The notes under the pieces are model-generated. The model was not told the origin of the DNA, ran no database searches, and worked only from the letters and a program-made list of their open reading frames with translations. Below, in pieces: positions 34,646 to 44,021 of a stretch of DNA of 51,766 bases. This DNA comes from Butyrivibrio sp. CAG:318 (GTDB lineage Bacteria > Bacillota > Clostridia > Lachnospirales > Lachnospiraceae): positions 1 to 51,766 of the forward strand of contig FR889226.1 in the NCBI GenBank assembly GCA_000431815.1, given 5' to 3'. Position numbers and translations under genes: made by a program. The stretch's first letter is position 1; every line of letters starts with the position of its first letter.

Positions 34646-36310
34646 TTAAATCTCGTCAAATGTATCCGCTAAAGAAGCACCCGGTGAAACCATAGGGAAT
34701 ACCTTGTCATCCTTCTCTATCTGACAATCTATCAGACACGGAATGTTAAGTTCTATCGCCTCTTTAAGCGCCGGAGCAAATTCTTCCTTTGTCGTAACGC
34801 GGTAGGCCTTGGCTCCCATTGCTTCGGCAACCTTAACATAATCCACGCTGTCATTAAGCACCGTATACGAATATCTCTGTCCGTAATAAAGTGTCTGCCA
34901 CTGTCTTACCATTCCGAGCACATGATTGTTGATCACCACTTCGATTACAGGAATATTATAACGTGTGGCTGTTGCAAGCTCATTCATGTTCATTCTGAAA
35001 CATCCGTCACCGGCAACATTGATAACCGTCTTGTCTTTGCGTCCCATCTTGGCTCCGATTGATGCTCCAAGACCGTAACCCATGGTTCCGAGACCTCCCG
35101 ATGTGAGAAGTGTTCTCGGTTCCTTGTACTTGTAATACTGAGCCGCCCACATCTGGTGCTGTCCGACTTCGGTCGTAATTATTGCATCACCGCCCGTAAT
35201 ATCATAAATCTGTTCAATGACATAAGGTCCTGTAAGGACGTCCTTGTTGTATTTGAGCGGATATTCTTTTTTCATCTGCTCTACATGTGCCATCCATTCG
35301 GTATGTTCCATATCGTCAAGCCTTGTATTCAGAGCTTTAAGGATTTCTCTTACGTCGCCGATAACGCTTGCATCCACGTGGATATTTTTATTGATCTCCG
35401 CCGGATCGATATCAAGCTGGAGGATACGTGCATTAGGAGCAAACCTCTTGGTATCACCTGTTACACGGTCCGAGAATCTGGCTCCAACAACCACGAGAAG
35501 GTCACATTCCATAACCGCAAAGTTGGAGGTTTTGGTTCCGTGCATGCCGAGCATTCCGGTATATCTCGGGTCGGTTCCGTTAAAAGCACCCTTTCCCATC
35601 AATGAATCCGCTACAGGCGCATCGATTTTGGATGCAAACTCCGCAAGTTCATCCTGGGCGCCCGAAATAATGGCACCGCCTCCTACGAAAATAAAAGGTT
35701 TCTCTGCTTCTTTTATCATCGACACAGCTTCATTGACAGCTTCGTTGGTTATCTGCGCGGTTTCTCTTGATATCTCTGCCGGTTTGACATAGGTATACTC
35801 TGTCTTCTGTGCTGTGACATCCTTAGGTATATCGATAAGAACCGGTCCAGGTCTGCCTTGCTTAGCTATTCTGAAGGCATCTCTTATCACTCCGGCAAGT
35901 TTCGTTATATCTTTAACAATGTAATTATATTTGGTGATCGGTAATGTCACACCGGTTATGTCTATTTCCTGAAAACTGTCTTTTCCGAGAAGCGGAACTC
36001 CGACATTACATGTGATTGCCACCATAGGCACCGAATCCATATAAGCCGTCGCAATACCTGTTACGAGATTGGTTGCCCCGGGTCCCGATGTTGCAAAACA
36101 TACACCGACCTTACCTGTTGCCCTCGCATATCCGTCCGCTGCGTGGGAAGCTCCCTGCTCATGTGAAGTGAGGATATGTGTTATCTCATCCGAATGTTTG
36201 TATAATTCATCATACACATTAAGAATGGCTCCTCCCGGGTATCCGAAAACAGTATCCACACCCTGTTCCTTAAGACATTCTATAATTATCTGTGATCCTG
36301 TAAGCTGCAT
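34646..36310 (-). CDS. ilvB: acetolactate synthase large subunit
   Basis: TPP-dependent acetohydroxyacid synthase catalytic subunit, 554 residues, first common step of valine/leucine/isoleucine synthesis. Catalytic Glu51 (SHEQGASHAADGYAR), the FAD-region and the TPP/Mg motif AGDGCFRMNMNELATA are present. The ATG at 36310 has GGAG nine bases upstream. It directly follows ilvD. The regulatory small subunit IlvN is not next to it, so it must be encoded elsewhere or be missing. Confidence 0.96.
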   Translation of the reverse strand: MQLTGSQIIIECLKEQGVDTVFGYPGGAILNVYDELYKHSDEITHILTSHEQGASHAADGYARATGKVGVCFATSGPGATNLVTGIATAYMDSVPMVAITCNVGVPLLGKDSFQEIDITGVTLPITKYNYIVKDITKLAGVIRDAFRIAKQGRPGPVLIDIPKDVTAQKTEYTYVKPAEISRETAQITNEAVNEAVSMIKEAEKPFIFVGGGAIISGAQDELAEFASKIDAPVADSLMGKGAFNGTDPRYTGMLGMHGTKTSNFAVMECDLLVVVGARFSDRVTGDTKRFAPNARILQLDIDPAEINKNIHVDASVIGDVREILKALNTRLDDMEHTEWMAHVEQMKKEYPLKYNKDVLTGPYVIEQIYDITGGDAIITTEVGQHQMWAAQYYKYKEPRTLLTSGGLGTMGYGLGASIGAKMGRKDKTVINVAGDGCFRMNMNELATATRYNIPVIEVVINNHVLGMVRQWQTLYYGQRYSYTVLNDSVDYVKVAEAMGAKAYRVTTKEEFAPALKEAIELNIPCLIDCQIEKDDKVFPMVSPGASLADTFDEI

Positions 36311-36326
36311 TGTATATTTCTCCAAA

Positions 36327-37991
36327 TTATTTTATTTCAAGGACTGCTCCCTTATCTGCTGATGTTACCATCTTCGCATAACGTGCAAGATATCCCTTGG
36401 TAACTTTCGGCTCTCTAGGCTGCCATTTAGCCTTACGCGCCTTTAGTTCCTCATCGCTTACCTTGACATTGATTGTGTTGGCAGGGATATCTATGCTTAT
36501 GATATCGCCTTCTTCAATAAATGCAATAGGTCCGCCGACCGCTGCTTCCGGTGATACATGACCGATTGAAGCTCCTCTTGAAGCTCCCGAAAAACGTCCG
36601 TCAGTTATAAGTGCTACGCTTGAGCCAAGTCCCATACCTGCTATTGCGGATGTCGGGTTAAGCATTTCACGCATACCAGGTCCTCCCTTAGGGCCTTCAT
36701 ATCTGATGACAACAACATCTCCCGGAACAATCTTGCCGCCCTTTATGGCAGCGATTGCATCTTCTTCACAGTCAAACACTCTTGCCGGGCCTTCATGGAC
36801 AAGCATTTCTTCCACAACAGCTGAACGCTTTACAACGCATGAATCAGGGGCAATGTTACCTCTGAGAACCGCGATACCGCCTGTTACGCTGTATGGATTA
36901 TCGATAGGTCTGATAACTTCCGGATTCTTATTTACACAATCCTTGATATTCTCTCCGACAGTCTTGCCGGTTACTGTGATAAGATCAAGGTTAAGAAGAT
37001 TTTTCTTGGAAAGTTCGTTCATTACCGCATATACACCGCCGGCCTCATTAAGCTCTTCCATATATGTGTGGCCTGCCGGAGCGAGGTGGCAGAGGTTAGG
37101 TGTTCTTGCGCTTATCTCGTTGGCAATATCAAGATTAAGCTTTACTCCGGCTTCTCTTGCAATAGCCGGGAGGTGAAGCATTGTATTGGTAGAACATCCG
37201 AGTGCCATATCTACAGTAAGTGCATTCATAAATGCTTTTTCTGTCATAATATCAAGAGGTCTTATATCCTTCTCAAGAAGTTCCATGACCTTCATTCCTG
37301 CGTGTTTTGCGAGCTTTATTCTGTCCGAATATACTGCCGGGATTGTACCGTTGCCCTGAAGTCCCATACCGATTGCTTCGGTAAGACAGTTCATACTGTT
37401 GGCTGTATACATACCTGAGCATGAACCGCATGTAGGGCATGCCTTATTCTCATATTCGTCAAGCTCTTCAGCCGAAATCTTGCCTGCTGTATATGCGCCA
37501 ACTGCCTCAAACATGCTTGAAAGGCTTGTCTTGCATCCTTTTACATGGCCTGCAAGCATAGGACCGCCGCTTACGAATACTGTCGGAACATTAATTCTGG
37601 CTGCTGCCATAAGAAGTCCCGGAACATTCTTATCACAGTTTGGAACCATAACGAGTGCATCAAACTGATGTGCTGTTGCCAGACACTCTGTTGAATCTGC
37701 AATAAGATCTCTTGTTACGAGGGAATATTTCATTCCGACATGGCCCATTGCAATTCCGTCGCACACTGCGATTGCCGGTACCACTACAGGTGTTCCGCCT
37801 GCCATTGCAACTCCGAGCTTAACTGCCTCAACGATTTTGTCAAGGTTCATATGTCCCGGTATAATTTCGCTCTGTGAGCTTACAATACCTATTAAAGGTT
37901 TCTCCATCTCTTCTTTGGTAAAACCAAGTGCATTAAATAATGATCTGTGAGGAGCCTGGCTGACTCCTTTTTTAACTGCATCGCTTTTCAT
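36327..37991 (-). CDS. ilvD: dihydroxy-acid dehydratase
   Basis: Fe-S dehydratase of the valine/isoleucine pathway, 554 residues. Cluster-binding and active-site segments are visible at PNCDKNVPG (Cys119) and CPTCGSCSGMYTANSMNC (Cys185, 188, 191); the C-terminal GRFSGASRGASIGHVSPEA is a family signature. AAAGGA precedes the ATG. It lies between leuB and ilvB with short spacers, in one transcription unit. Confidence 0.97.
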   Translation of the reverse strand: MKSDAVKKGVSQAPHRSLFNALGFTKEEMEKPLIGIVSSQSEIIPGHMNLDKIVEAVKLGVAMAGGTPVVVPAIAVCDGIAMGHVGMKYSLVTRDLIADSTECLATAHQFDALVMVPNCDKNVPGLLMAAARINVPTVFVSGGPMLAGHVKGCKTSLSSMFEAVGAYTAGKISAEELDEYENKACPTCGSCSGMYTANSMNCLTEAIGMGLQGNGTIPAVYSDRIKLAKHAGMKVMELLEKDIRPLDIMTEKAFMNALTVDMALGCSTNTMLHLPAIAREAGVKLNLDIANEISARTPNLCHLAPAGHTYMEELNEAGGVYAVMNELSKKNLLNLDLITVTGKTVGENIKDCVNKNPEVIRPIDNPYSVTGGIAVLRGNIAPDSCVVKRSAVVEEMLVHEGPARVFDCEEDAIAAIKGGKIVPGDVVVIRYEGPKGGPGMREMLNPTSAIAGMGLGSSVALITDGRFSGASRGASIGHVSPEAAVGGPIAFIEEGDIISIDIPANTINVKVSDEELKARKAKWQPREPKVTKGYLARYAKMVTSADKGAVLEIK

Positions 37992-38018
37992 ATATTACAA
38001 TTCCTTTCGAATATTAAA

Positions 38019-39104
38019 TTAAAGTCTCTCGGCAATCAGATCGCCCATCTTGTCCGTTCCGACAAGTGTCATTCCCTCGGACATGATATCCGTCGTTCTG
38101 TATCCTTCCTTAAGGACCTTCGCAACCGCTGCCTCTATTGCTGCTGCCGCATCATCAAGATCAAGTGAATAACGTAACATCATGGCTGCCGAAAGAATCG
38201 TCGCAATAGGATTAGCTATGTTCTTGCCTGCAATATCAGGTGCGGAACCGTGTGACGGCTCATAAAGTCCGAGCTTAGTCTTACCGAGGCTGGCACTTGA
38301 AAGCATTCCTATTGAGCCTGTTATCATGCTGGCTTCATCGGAAAGGATGTCACCGAACATGTTCTCTGTAAGAATAACGTCAAACTGACCCGGGTTCATT
38401 ACAAGCTGCATAGCACAGTTGTCAACAAGCATGTCCGTGTATGTAACTTCCGGATAATCCGCAGCAACTTCTTTGACAACTTTACGCCAGAGCCTTGAAG
38501 AATCAAGAACATTGGCCTTATCGACGCTTGTCACGATCTTACGTCTCTTCATGGCTATCTCAAATGCCTTGATTGCGATTCGTCTGATCTCATTCTCATT
38601 ATATGTTAACGTATCTACCGCTGTAAGTACACCGTTAATTTCTTCCGTGTGTCTTTCACCGAAATAGAGTCCTCCGGTCAGTTCTCTCATAATGACCATA
38701 TCAAATCCGTCCCCGATTATTTCGGACTTAAGCGGACATGCATTCTTAAGTTCATCATAGAGATATGCCGGACGCATATTTACAAAAAGTTCCAGATCTT
38801 TCCTTATCTTGAGTAATCCTGCCTCAGGTCTTAAATTCGGTGCGACATCATACCATCTGGAATTACCGACATTACCTCCGACTGCTCCGAGAAGAACCGC
38901 ATCCGAACTCTTTGCAATCGCAACTGCCTCATCAGTAAGCGGAACACCATATTTGTCAATGGAGCATCCTCCCATAAGAATCGACGTATAATCAAGCTTA
39001 TATCCATATTTGTCTCCTGCTGCATCAAGAACCTTGACTGCCTGTGCAACAATTTCCGGTCCTATTCCGTCGCCCGGAATCAATGTAATCTTGTAATTAC
39101 TCAT
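38019..39104 (-). CDS. leuB: 3-isopropylmalate dehydrogenase
   Basis: LeuB, 361 residues, oxidises and decarboxylates 3-isopropylmalate in leucine synthesis. N-terminus YKITLIPGDGIGPEIV, the GAVGG loop, and the metal/NAD segment NMFGDILSDEASMITGSIGMLSSA and GSAPDIAGKNIANP are diagnostic. First gene of leuB-ilvD-ilvB. Its leader of about 50 bases holds no T-box, unusual for a leu/ilv operon in Firmicutes. leuA, leuCD and ilvC are not in the window. Confidence 0.97.
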   Translation of the reverse strand: MSNYKITLIPGDGIGPEIVAQAVKVLDAAGDKYGYKLDYTSILMGGCSIDKYGVPLTDEAVAIAKSSDAVLLGAVGGNVGNSRWYDVAPNLRPEAGLLKIRKDLELFVNMRPAYLYDELKNACPLKSEIIGDGFDMVIMRELTGGLYFGERHTEEINGVLTAVDTLTYNENEIRRIAIKAFEIAMKRRKIVTSVDKANVLDSSRLWRKVVKEVAADYPEVTYTDMLVDNCAMQLVMNPGQFDVILTENMFGDILSDEASMITGSIGMLSSASLGKTKLGLYEPSHGSAPDIAGKNIANPIATILSAAMMLRYSLDLDDAAAAIEAAVAKVLKEGYRTTDIMSEGMTLVGTDKMGDLIAERL

Positions 39105-39162
39105 ATTATTTCCTCTTTACTTCTATTATTCGGCATCATGTGTGCAAATACCATTAAATTAA

Positions 39163-39191
39163 ATTTTATAATACTCAGCTCAAAAAAACAA
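39163..39191 (-). promoter_or_regulatory. possible promoter of leuB-ilvD-ilvB
   Basis: On the minus strand: -35 TTGTTT at 39186-39191, 17-bp spacer, -10 TAAAAT at 39163-39168. The -35 is a weak match. Confidence 0.4.
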
Positions 39192-39203
39192 GCCTTTGCA
39201 CCA

Positions 39204-39273
39204 CAAAAAAAGACACCATTTGCAATTTCTAGTAATTATACTTGATGATTACCTCAAAAGAAATGATGTCTTT
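39204..39273 (-). terminator. intrinsic terminator of the GH5 gene
   Basis: On the minus strand a 13-bp stem AAAGACATCATTT / AAATGGTGTCTTT with one G-T pair (arms 39261-39273 and 39209-39221) and a 39-base loop holding a small GTAAT/ATTAC hairpin; the 3' arm runs into a T7 tract. Confidence 0.82.
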
Positions 39274-39300
39274 TATTTAATTTAATTGATTTTATTTATC

Positions 39301-41127
39301 TTACTGTGGTGCAACGTAATCAAATGTTACTTCGATTTTCTCAACCTGTGCGAAATCAGCCTTATCAACTATAACTGCTGAACATCCGTCAAGGTTGCCG
39401 TCAAGTGTATGAGCGTCATCCGGAAGCTTGGAAACCCATTCATTGTAAAGGTTAACACGCGTACACTTCTCATCATCAGATGCTGTATATGGCTTAGCAG
39501 TAAGTGTAATAGCCTTACCGTTAATCTTGATTTCCTTGATATCCATTGTATATCCAGGGTAAAGAATTTCGCCGTTTGAAAGTCCTACAGCTGAGAATGT
39601 AATTCCATAAGCCTTACCGTCGCTTAATCCTGAAAAATCAAGGGCAACTGTATATGTACCTGCTCCTGTGATCTTGACATCAGTAGCCGTAACGCCTGCA
39701 ACAGGTGCCGGATTATATGTATCGCCTACGCTATACTGAACTCCGCCGCCGTTATACATGATCCATGCGGTTGCACTGTCAGGATCAGCCTGCTCTTCTT
39801 CCTTTGCAAATGTTTCCGGAGCGTTCTTAACGAAAGCTTCCATCTCTGTCTTGGCAGCAGACTTAACATCTTCTACCGACTTCTTGGACTCATTTTCATA
39901 ATTACGTGACGCAAAAATCTTAGCCATATCACTGTCGATAAGCTTGCAGTCAGTCTTGCTGAAAAAGTCTCCTCTGTCCCAGAGAATCGGGCAGTAATCA
40001 TTGATATCACATATATCAAGGATATTTGCATGATATGTATTCATATTCTCTTTGAACGATTTATCTTTAAGTGGCATTGCTGCATACTCGCCGATTACAA
40101 CGCCGATGCCCTTGTCCGTGAACTTGGTCATCTTGTTAAGCGACTCGCTTATCGCTGCAAGTTCTTTCTTGGTTCCCCAAGGTGCTGCCGACTCCATTTC
40201 CTCAGCGCAATAGCTCCATGGCTCATAGAAATGAACCGATATAAGAAGCTTATCCTTAGCTGTATCCGTAGGCATTACAAATCTGTCATCACAAGTCTTG
40301 GTTATATCTGTATTGTATCCGGCAATAAGGAGGAATCTGTCCTCATTATATCCGCCGGCAGCTCTTACGGTGTCAACGAATGCCTGGTTAATCTTGTTGG
40401 TGATTTCATACATCTCATCATCCGTAAGTGTTCCTGTGTCTTTGCAAATAGTTGTCTCGTTAAGGCCTGAGCCAAGCTGCTCGTTAGCAGACTCAAGGAT
40501 TACATTATATGAGTAATCTTTAAATCTGTCCGCAATCTGCTTCCACATCTCTGTGTAAAGTGTCATAGCCTTTGTTCTGGTCTCTTCTGTTGCGGAACCG
40601 AACATTCCCCACCAGCCGCCATCCCAGTGGTCATTGATGATTACATACATTCCGGCATCTACTGCCCACTTGGTAATCTCTTCAACTCTGTCAAGATATG
40701 CTGCGCCAATTGTATAATCGCCGTCTTCAAAGTTCATCATGTTGGTCCATGACACAGGGATTCTGATTGTATCAAATCCGGCTGCCTTCATGCCATTGAT
40801 CATATCCTGAGTGGTAACAGGCTGACCCCATGTTGTCTCGTATACCTTAGTAGCAAGATTGGTACCTTTGGCATGATTATATGCCTCAAGTGTGTTACCA
40901 AGGTTAATACCGTTACCCATCTTTCTTACAAATTCAATTGAAGAAAGATCTGCATCGCTCTTTGTCTCTTCTCCGTCGTTACCATCTTCTGCCGCTGCGG
41001 TTGTAGATGCATTGGTATCTGTAGAAGATGATTTCTTTCCGCATGCTGTTGCTGCTACTGCCATAGATACAATAAGCATAACAGCAAGCAGTGCTGTGAA
41101 AATTCTTTTAAATTTTAAAGTTTTCAT
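39301..41127 (-). CDS. GH5-family glycanase lipoprotein (cellulase-like)
   Basis: Surface-anchored glycoside hydrolase of 608 residues. Lipobox ending at Cys29, Ser/Thr/Ala/Asp/Glu linker to about 60, then a GH5 barrel: MGNGINLGNTLEA, GFDTIRIPVSW, NDHWDGGWW, acid/base Glu216 (ILESANEQ) and nucleophile Glu347 (VVIGEYAAM). After about 440 comes a beta-rich C-terminal module that may bind carbohydrate. The usual GH5 NEP is NEQ and the common HH is HW here; the two catalytic Glu are intact. Beta-glucan or mannan is the likely substrate class. ATG at 41127 with AGGAGGG upstream. A single-gene unit. Confidence 0.9.
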   Translation of the reverse strand: MKTLKFKRIFTALLAVMLIVSMAVAATACGKKSSSTDTNASTTAAAEDGNDGEETKSDADLSSIEFVRKMGNGINLGNTLEAYNHAKGTNLATKVYETTWGQPVTTQDMINGMKAAGFDTIRIPVSWTNMMNFEDGDYTIGAAYLDRVEEITKWAVDAGMYVIINDHWDGGWWGMFGSATEETRTKAMTLYTEMWKQIADRFKDYSYNVILESANEQLGSGLNETTICKDTGTLTDDEMYEITNKINQAFVDTVRAAGGYNEDRFLLIAGYNTDITKTCDDRFVMPTDTAKDKLLISVHFYEPWSYCAEEMESAAPWGTKKELAAISESLNKMTKFTDKGIGVVIGEYAAMPLKDKSFKENMNTYHANILDICDINDYCPILWDRGDFFSKTDCKLIDSDMAKIFASRNYENESKKSVEDVKSAAKTEMEAFVKNAPETFAKEEEQADPDSATAWIMYNGGGVQYSVGDTYNPAPVAGVTATDVKITGAGTYTVALDFSGLSDGKAYGITFSAVGLSNGEILYPGYTMDIKEIKINGKAITLTAKPYTASDDEKCTRVNLYNEWVSKLPDDAHTLDGNLDGCSAVIVDKADFAQVEKIEVTFDYVAPQ

Positions 41128-41249
41128 GAAACCCTCCTTTGATTTTTTCATAACAATGATACCATATAAATTTCATGCATGATACAGTACAAATTTGACC
41201 TCGATACTCGTATAAATTGTATCTTTCTTAAAACATATAAGTATTCGTT

Positions 41250-44021
41250 CTAAACAGTGATTTTAACCGTACTTCCACACACCGCTCCGCGCTCAACCGT
41301 AATCCGGCGGTCTATCCTTTCCTGGAGGCTTCCCACATGCGATATGATACCGACAAGCCTGTTGCCTGAAGAAAGTTCCGACAATACGCCCACCGCCTTG
41401 GACAGTGCTTCATCATCAAGCGAACCAAATCCTTCGTCTATAAACATAGTGTCAAGCTGAATTCCGCCGGCATTGCGCTGTATCTCATCGGCCAGGCCCA
41501 GTGCCAGTGACAAAGATGCCATAAATGATTCACCGCCCGACAGAGTCCTGACACTTCTTGTACTTCCATTGTAGTGGTCGATAACTTCAAGTTCCAGTCC
41601 ACTCTGCGTTCTGCGGTTCTGCGCCGTCCTGCATCTTCTTAGTTCATACCTTCCGTCACTCATTACCATGAAACGGGAATTGGCACAATTTATTATACGG
41701 TCGAAATAAACAGTCTGCACATATGTTTCGAGCATTATTTTATCGCATCCCGGAACCGTTCCGTTCACGGTGTCAGCAAGTGATTTCAGCCATGCATAAC
41801 GTCTATTGTCTGCATCAATACTTTCAGCTACCGATGCAATGCCATCTCTTGCCTTAATATTCATACTTATGCCGGCATCTAACTTTCTTATCATCCCGGT
41901 AAGGTTGTTTTTCTCTTCCGAAGCTTCATCTTTGGCTGTTTTGATCTGTTGTGCATCAATTTCTTTAATAGGGTCCAATTCCCGCATAAGAGTATGCATA
42001 TTGCTTTCCGCCTTCATGAATTCTTCCCGCGTGCGGTTGTATTCCTGTGCCTTATTATCGGCATTGAGCTTGATCTGTTCTGCTTCTTCCTGCAACTTAT
42101 CACATTCGCCGCGCATTTCTTCATATGAGGCTGATTTGAGTTTTTTCTCCTTCTCCTCAATATTGGCACAGACCGATTCATATGATGCTTTCGCGGAGGC
42201 GTATTGGGCGGTATGTACCTTGATTTGGGAATTTAATTCATTTATCGCACCCTCTGTCCGGGTTATCTTCTCGCTGATCATCAGCCTCTCTTTAATCTGC
42301 TCACCCGCTTTCAAAAAATTGCTGTTTGCCGATGCATATTCCTTTTTCTTAAGTGCAAGCAGCCCGGCTGCCATCTTTCCGGCTGCCTCAATATCATCAC
42401 AATGCCCATATTCTTCCATCCTATTGAGAATGGTTCTGTTAAGTTCATCGCATTCAGCACCGGCTGCTCCTGTCCGTTTACTGTATTCCTCATATAATCC
42501 ACGTTCAGCCGTAACCGCTTTTCTCATAGCATCAAGTTCTGTTTTTTCAACTATTCTTCCGGACGGTATTCTCGGTGAAGGATGCGTAAGTGAACCGCAT
42601 ACCGGACATGGCTTACCGTCTTCAAGTTTCTGTGCGATGAGCCCTGCCTGCGAATCCATAAAAATATTTTCCAGCCCGCTCAGCTCTTGTTGCATTATTT
42701 GATATTTTTCACGTTCCTTAATATATCCTGAAGTGAGCTTATTATACTCCACGTTCTTTTTATAATATCTTTCTATGTCGTCACAGATATTTTTCAATCC
42801 GGCATTTTCACCTTTTATCTTCTCAAGTTCAGCCGCATAACGTTCCTTGTCCGCTGCAGCATTTTCCAGGCCGGCATAACGTTTTTTAAGTTCATCCAGT
42901 TCTTTCTGTCCGGTCTCAAGTTTCCTGCCCGAATCTTCAATCCACGCCTGAATCTTTGCAATCCGGTCTGCAAACTCCTGTCTCTGTTTCAGAAGGCCGT
43001 TGTACTCCTCGTACTGTGCCAGATTCATTTTTAAATTCGATATACGCTCATAAACTTCCGGCAGCTTTTCTGCCTGTCCGGCTGCCTTTTCTGCCGATGC
43101 CTTCAGTGTCTTTGACCTTTCGGACAAAATTCCGGTCGCTTTTATGGCCTCCTCTATCTGTTTTTTTAATTTGGCTGCTTTAATGGCATTCTGTTCTTCA
43201 ACCGTAAGTTTATTGATACGTTTGTCAACAACTTTAAGCCTTGCCGAAAAAGCCTCCGCCTCCTTTGTCTGCGATTCGATAAGCCGTCCGGCAAATTCCG
43301 CTATAGCTGCCGGGTCTTCAATCTCCGCCCTCTGCTTAATATCCCTGAGTTCAACTTCATAAATGGTATCCGCATCGCATATAAGTCCGTCAGTATATTG
43401 TTTTATAACTCTCTGTTGTTCTTTAAGCTCCGACTTAAGTCTGTTTATCTCACCGGAGATTTCTGTCTGGAACCTGTAATAATATCCTGTCTTAAAAATT
43501 TCCCTGAATATCCCGCTTCTTTCGTCCGTCCTGGCTAACAGAAGTTTCAGGAAATCACCCTGTGCAATCATCGCAATCTGTCCGAACTGTTGTCGGTTAA
43601 GTCCCATAATATCAGTTACCGCCTGGGTCACAAGCGTTGTTCCATCAACTATCCTTCCATCAGGGTATGTGAGCACGGCACCTGCCTTTTCCTCCGTAAA
43701 ACCTTCTCCATGCCTTTTGGGACGCATATATGCAGGGTTTCTCCTGACATTGTATTTCATGCCATGAAATTCAAAATCCATATCAACATATGTCGGAGTA
43801 TCTTCTTCGGCATACTGGCTTCTCAACATTCTCTCATCCCTGATACTGCCGCTCGGTTCGCCGTAAAGTGCAAAACAAATGGCATCAAATATTGTTGTTT
43901 TACCGGCTCCCGTATCGCCGTTTATCAGATAAAGTCCCTTGCTGCCGAATTTTTCAAAAGGTATCTCAACGCATCCGGCATATGGTCCGAATGCCGACAT
44001 TATAAGTTTAACCGGTCTCAT
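41250..44021 (-). CDS. sbcC: exonuclease subunit SbcC (Rad50-like ATPase)
   Basis: SMC-type ATPase of 923 residues, partner of SbcD in processing DNA hairpins and blocked ends. Walker A GDTGAGKTT (35-43), two long coiled coils separated by the zinc-hook CPVC (472-475), signature LSGGES (827-832), Walker B MFIDEGFGSLD (about 859-869) and the IISH H-loop are all intact. It overlaps sbcD by four bases (ATGA). Shorter than E. coli SbcC, as usual in Clostridia. Confidence 0.97.
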   Translation of the reverse strand: MRPVKLIMSAFGPYAGCVEIPFEKFGSKGLYLINGDTGAGKTTIFDAICFALYGEPSGSIRDERMLRSQYAEEDTPTYVDMDFEFHGMKYNVRRNPAYMRPKRHGEGFTEEKAGAVLTYPDGRIVDGTTLVTQAVTDIMGLNRQQFGQIAMIAQGDFLKLLLARTDERSGIFREIFKTGYYYRFQTEISGEINRLKSELKEQQRVIKQYTDGLICDADTIYEVELRDIKQRAEIEDPAAIAEFAGRLIESQTKEAEAFSARLKVVDKRINKLTVEEQNAIKAAKLKKQIEEAIKATGILSERSKTLKASAEKAAGQAEKLPEVYERISNLKMNLAQYEEYNGLLKQRQEFADRIAKIQAWIEDSGRKLETGQKELDELKKRYAGLENAAADKERYAAELEKIKGENAGLKNICDDIERYYKKNVEYNKLTSGYIKEREKYQIMQQELSGLENIFMDSQAGLIAQKLEDGKPCPVCGSLTHPSPRIPSGRIVEKTELDAMRKAVTAERGLYEEYSKRTGAAGAECDELNRTILNRMEEYGHCDDIEAAGKMAAGLLALKKKEYASANSNFLKAGEQIKERLMISEKITRTEGAINELNSQIKVHTAQYASAKASYESVCANIEEKEKKLKSASYEEMRGECDKLQEEAEQIKLNADNKAQEYNRTREEFMKAESNMHTLMRELDPIKEIDAQQIKTAKDEASEEKNNLTGMIRKLDAGISMNIKARDGIASVAESIDADNRRYAWLKSLADTVNGTVPGCDKIMLETYVQTVYFDRIINCANSRFMVMSDGRYELRRCRTAQNRRTQSGLELEVIDHYNGSTRSVRTLSGGESFMASLSLALGLADEIQRNAGGIQLDTMFIDEGFGSLDDEALSKAVGVLSELSSGNRLVGIISHVGSLQERIDRRITVERGAVCGSTVKITV

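Noticed and set aside
39105..39162. Leucine T-box before leuB
   Set aside because: Too short, and no T-box sequence or specifier helix is visible.
41806..42702. A 298-codon open frame on the plus strand opposite sbcC
   Set aside because: Mirror of the sbcC coiled-coil coding sequence, Ser-rich and hydrophobic without family features.
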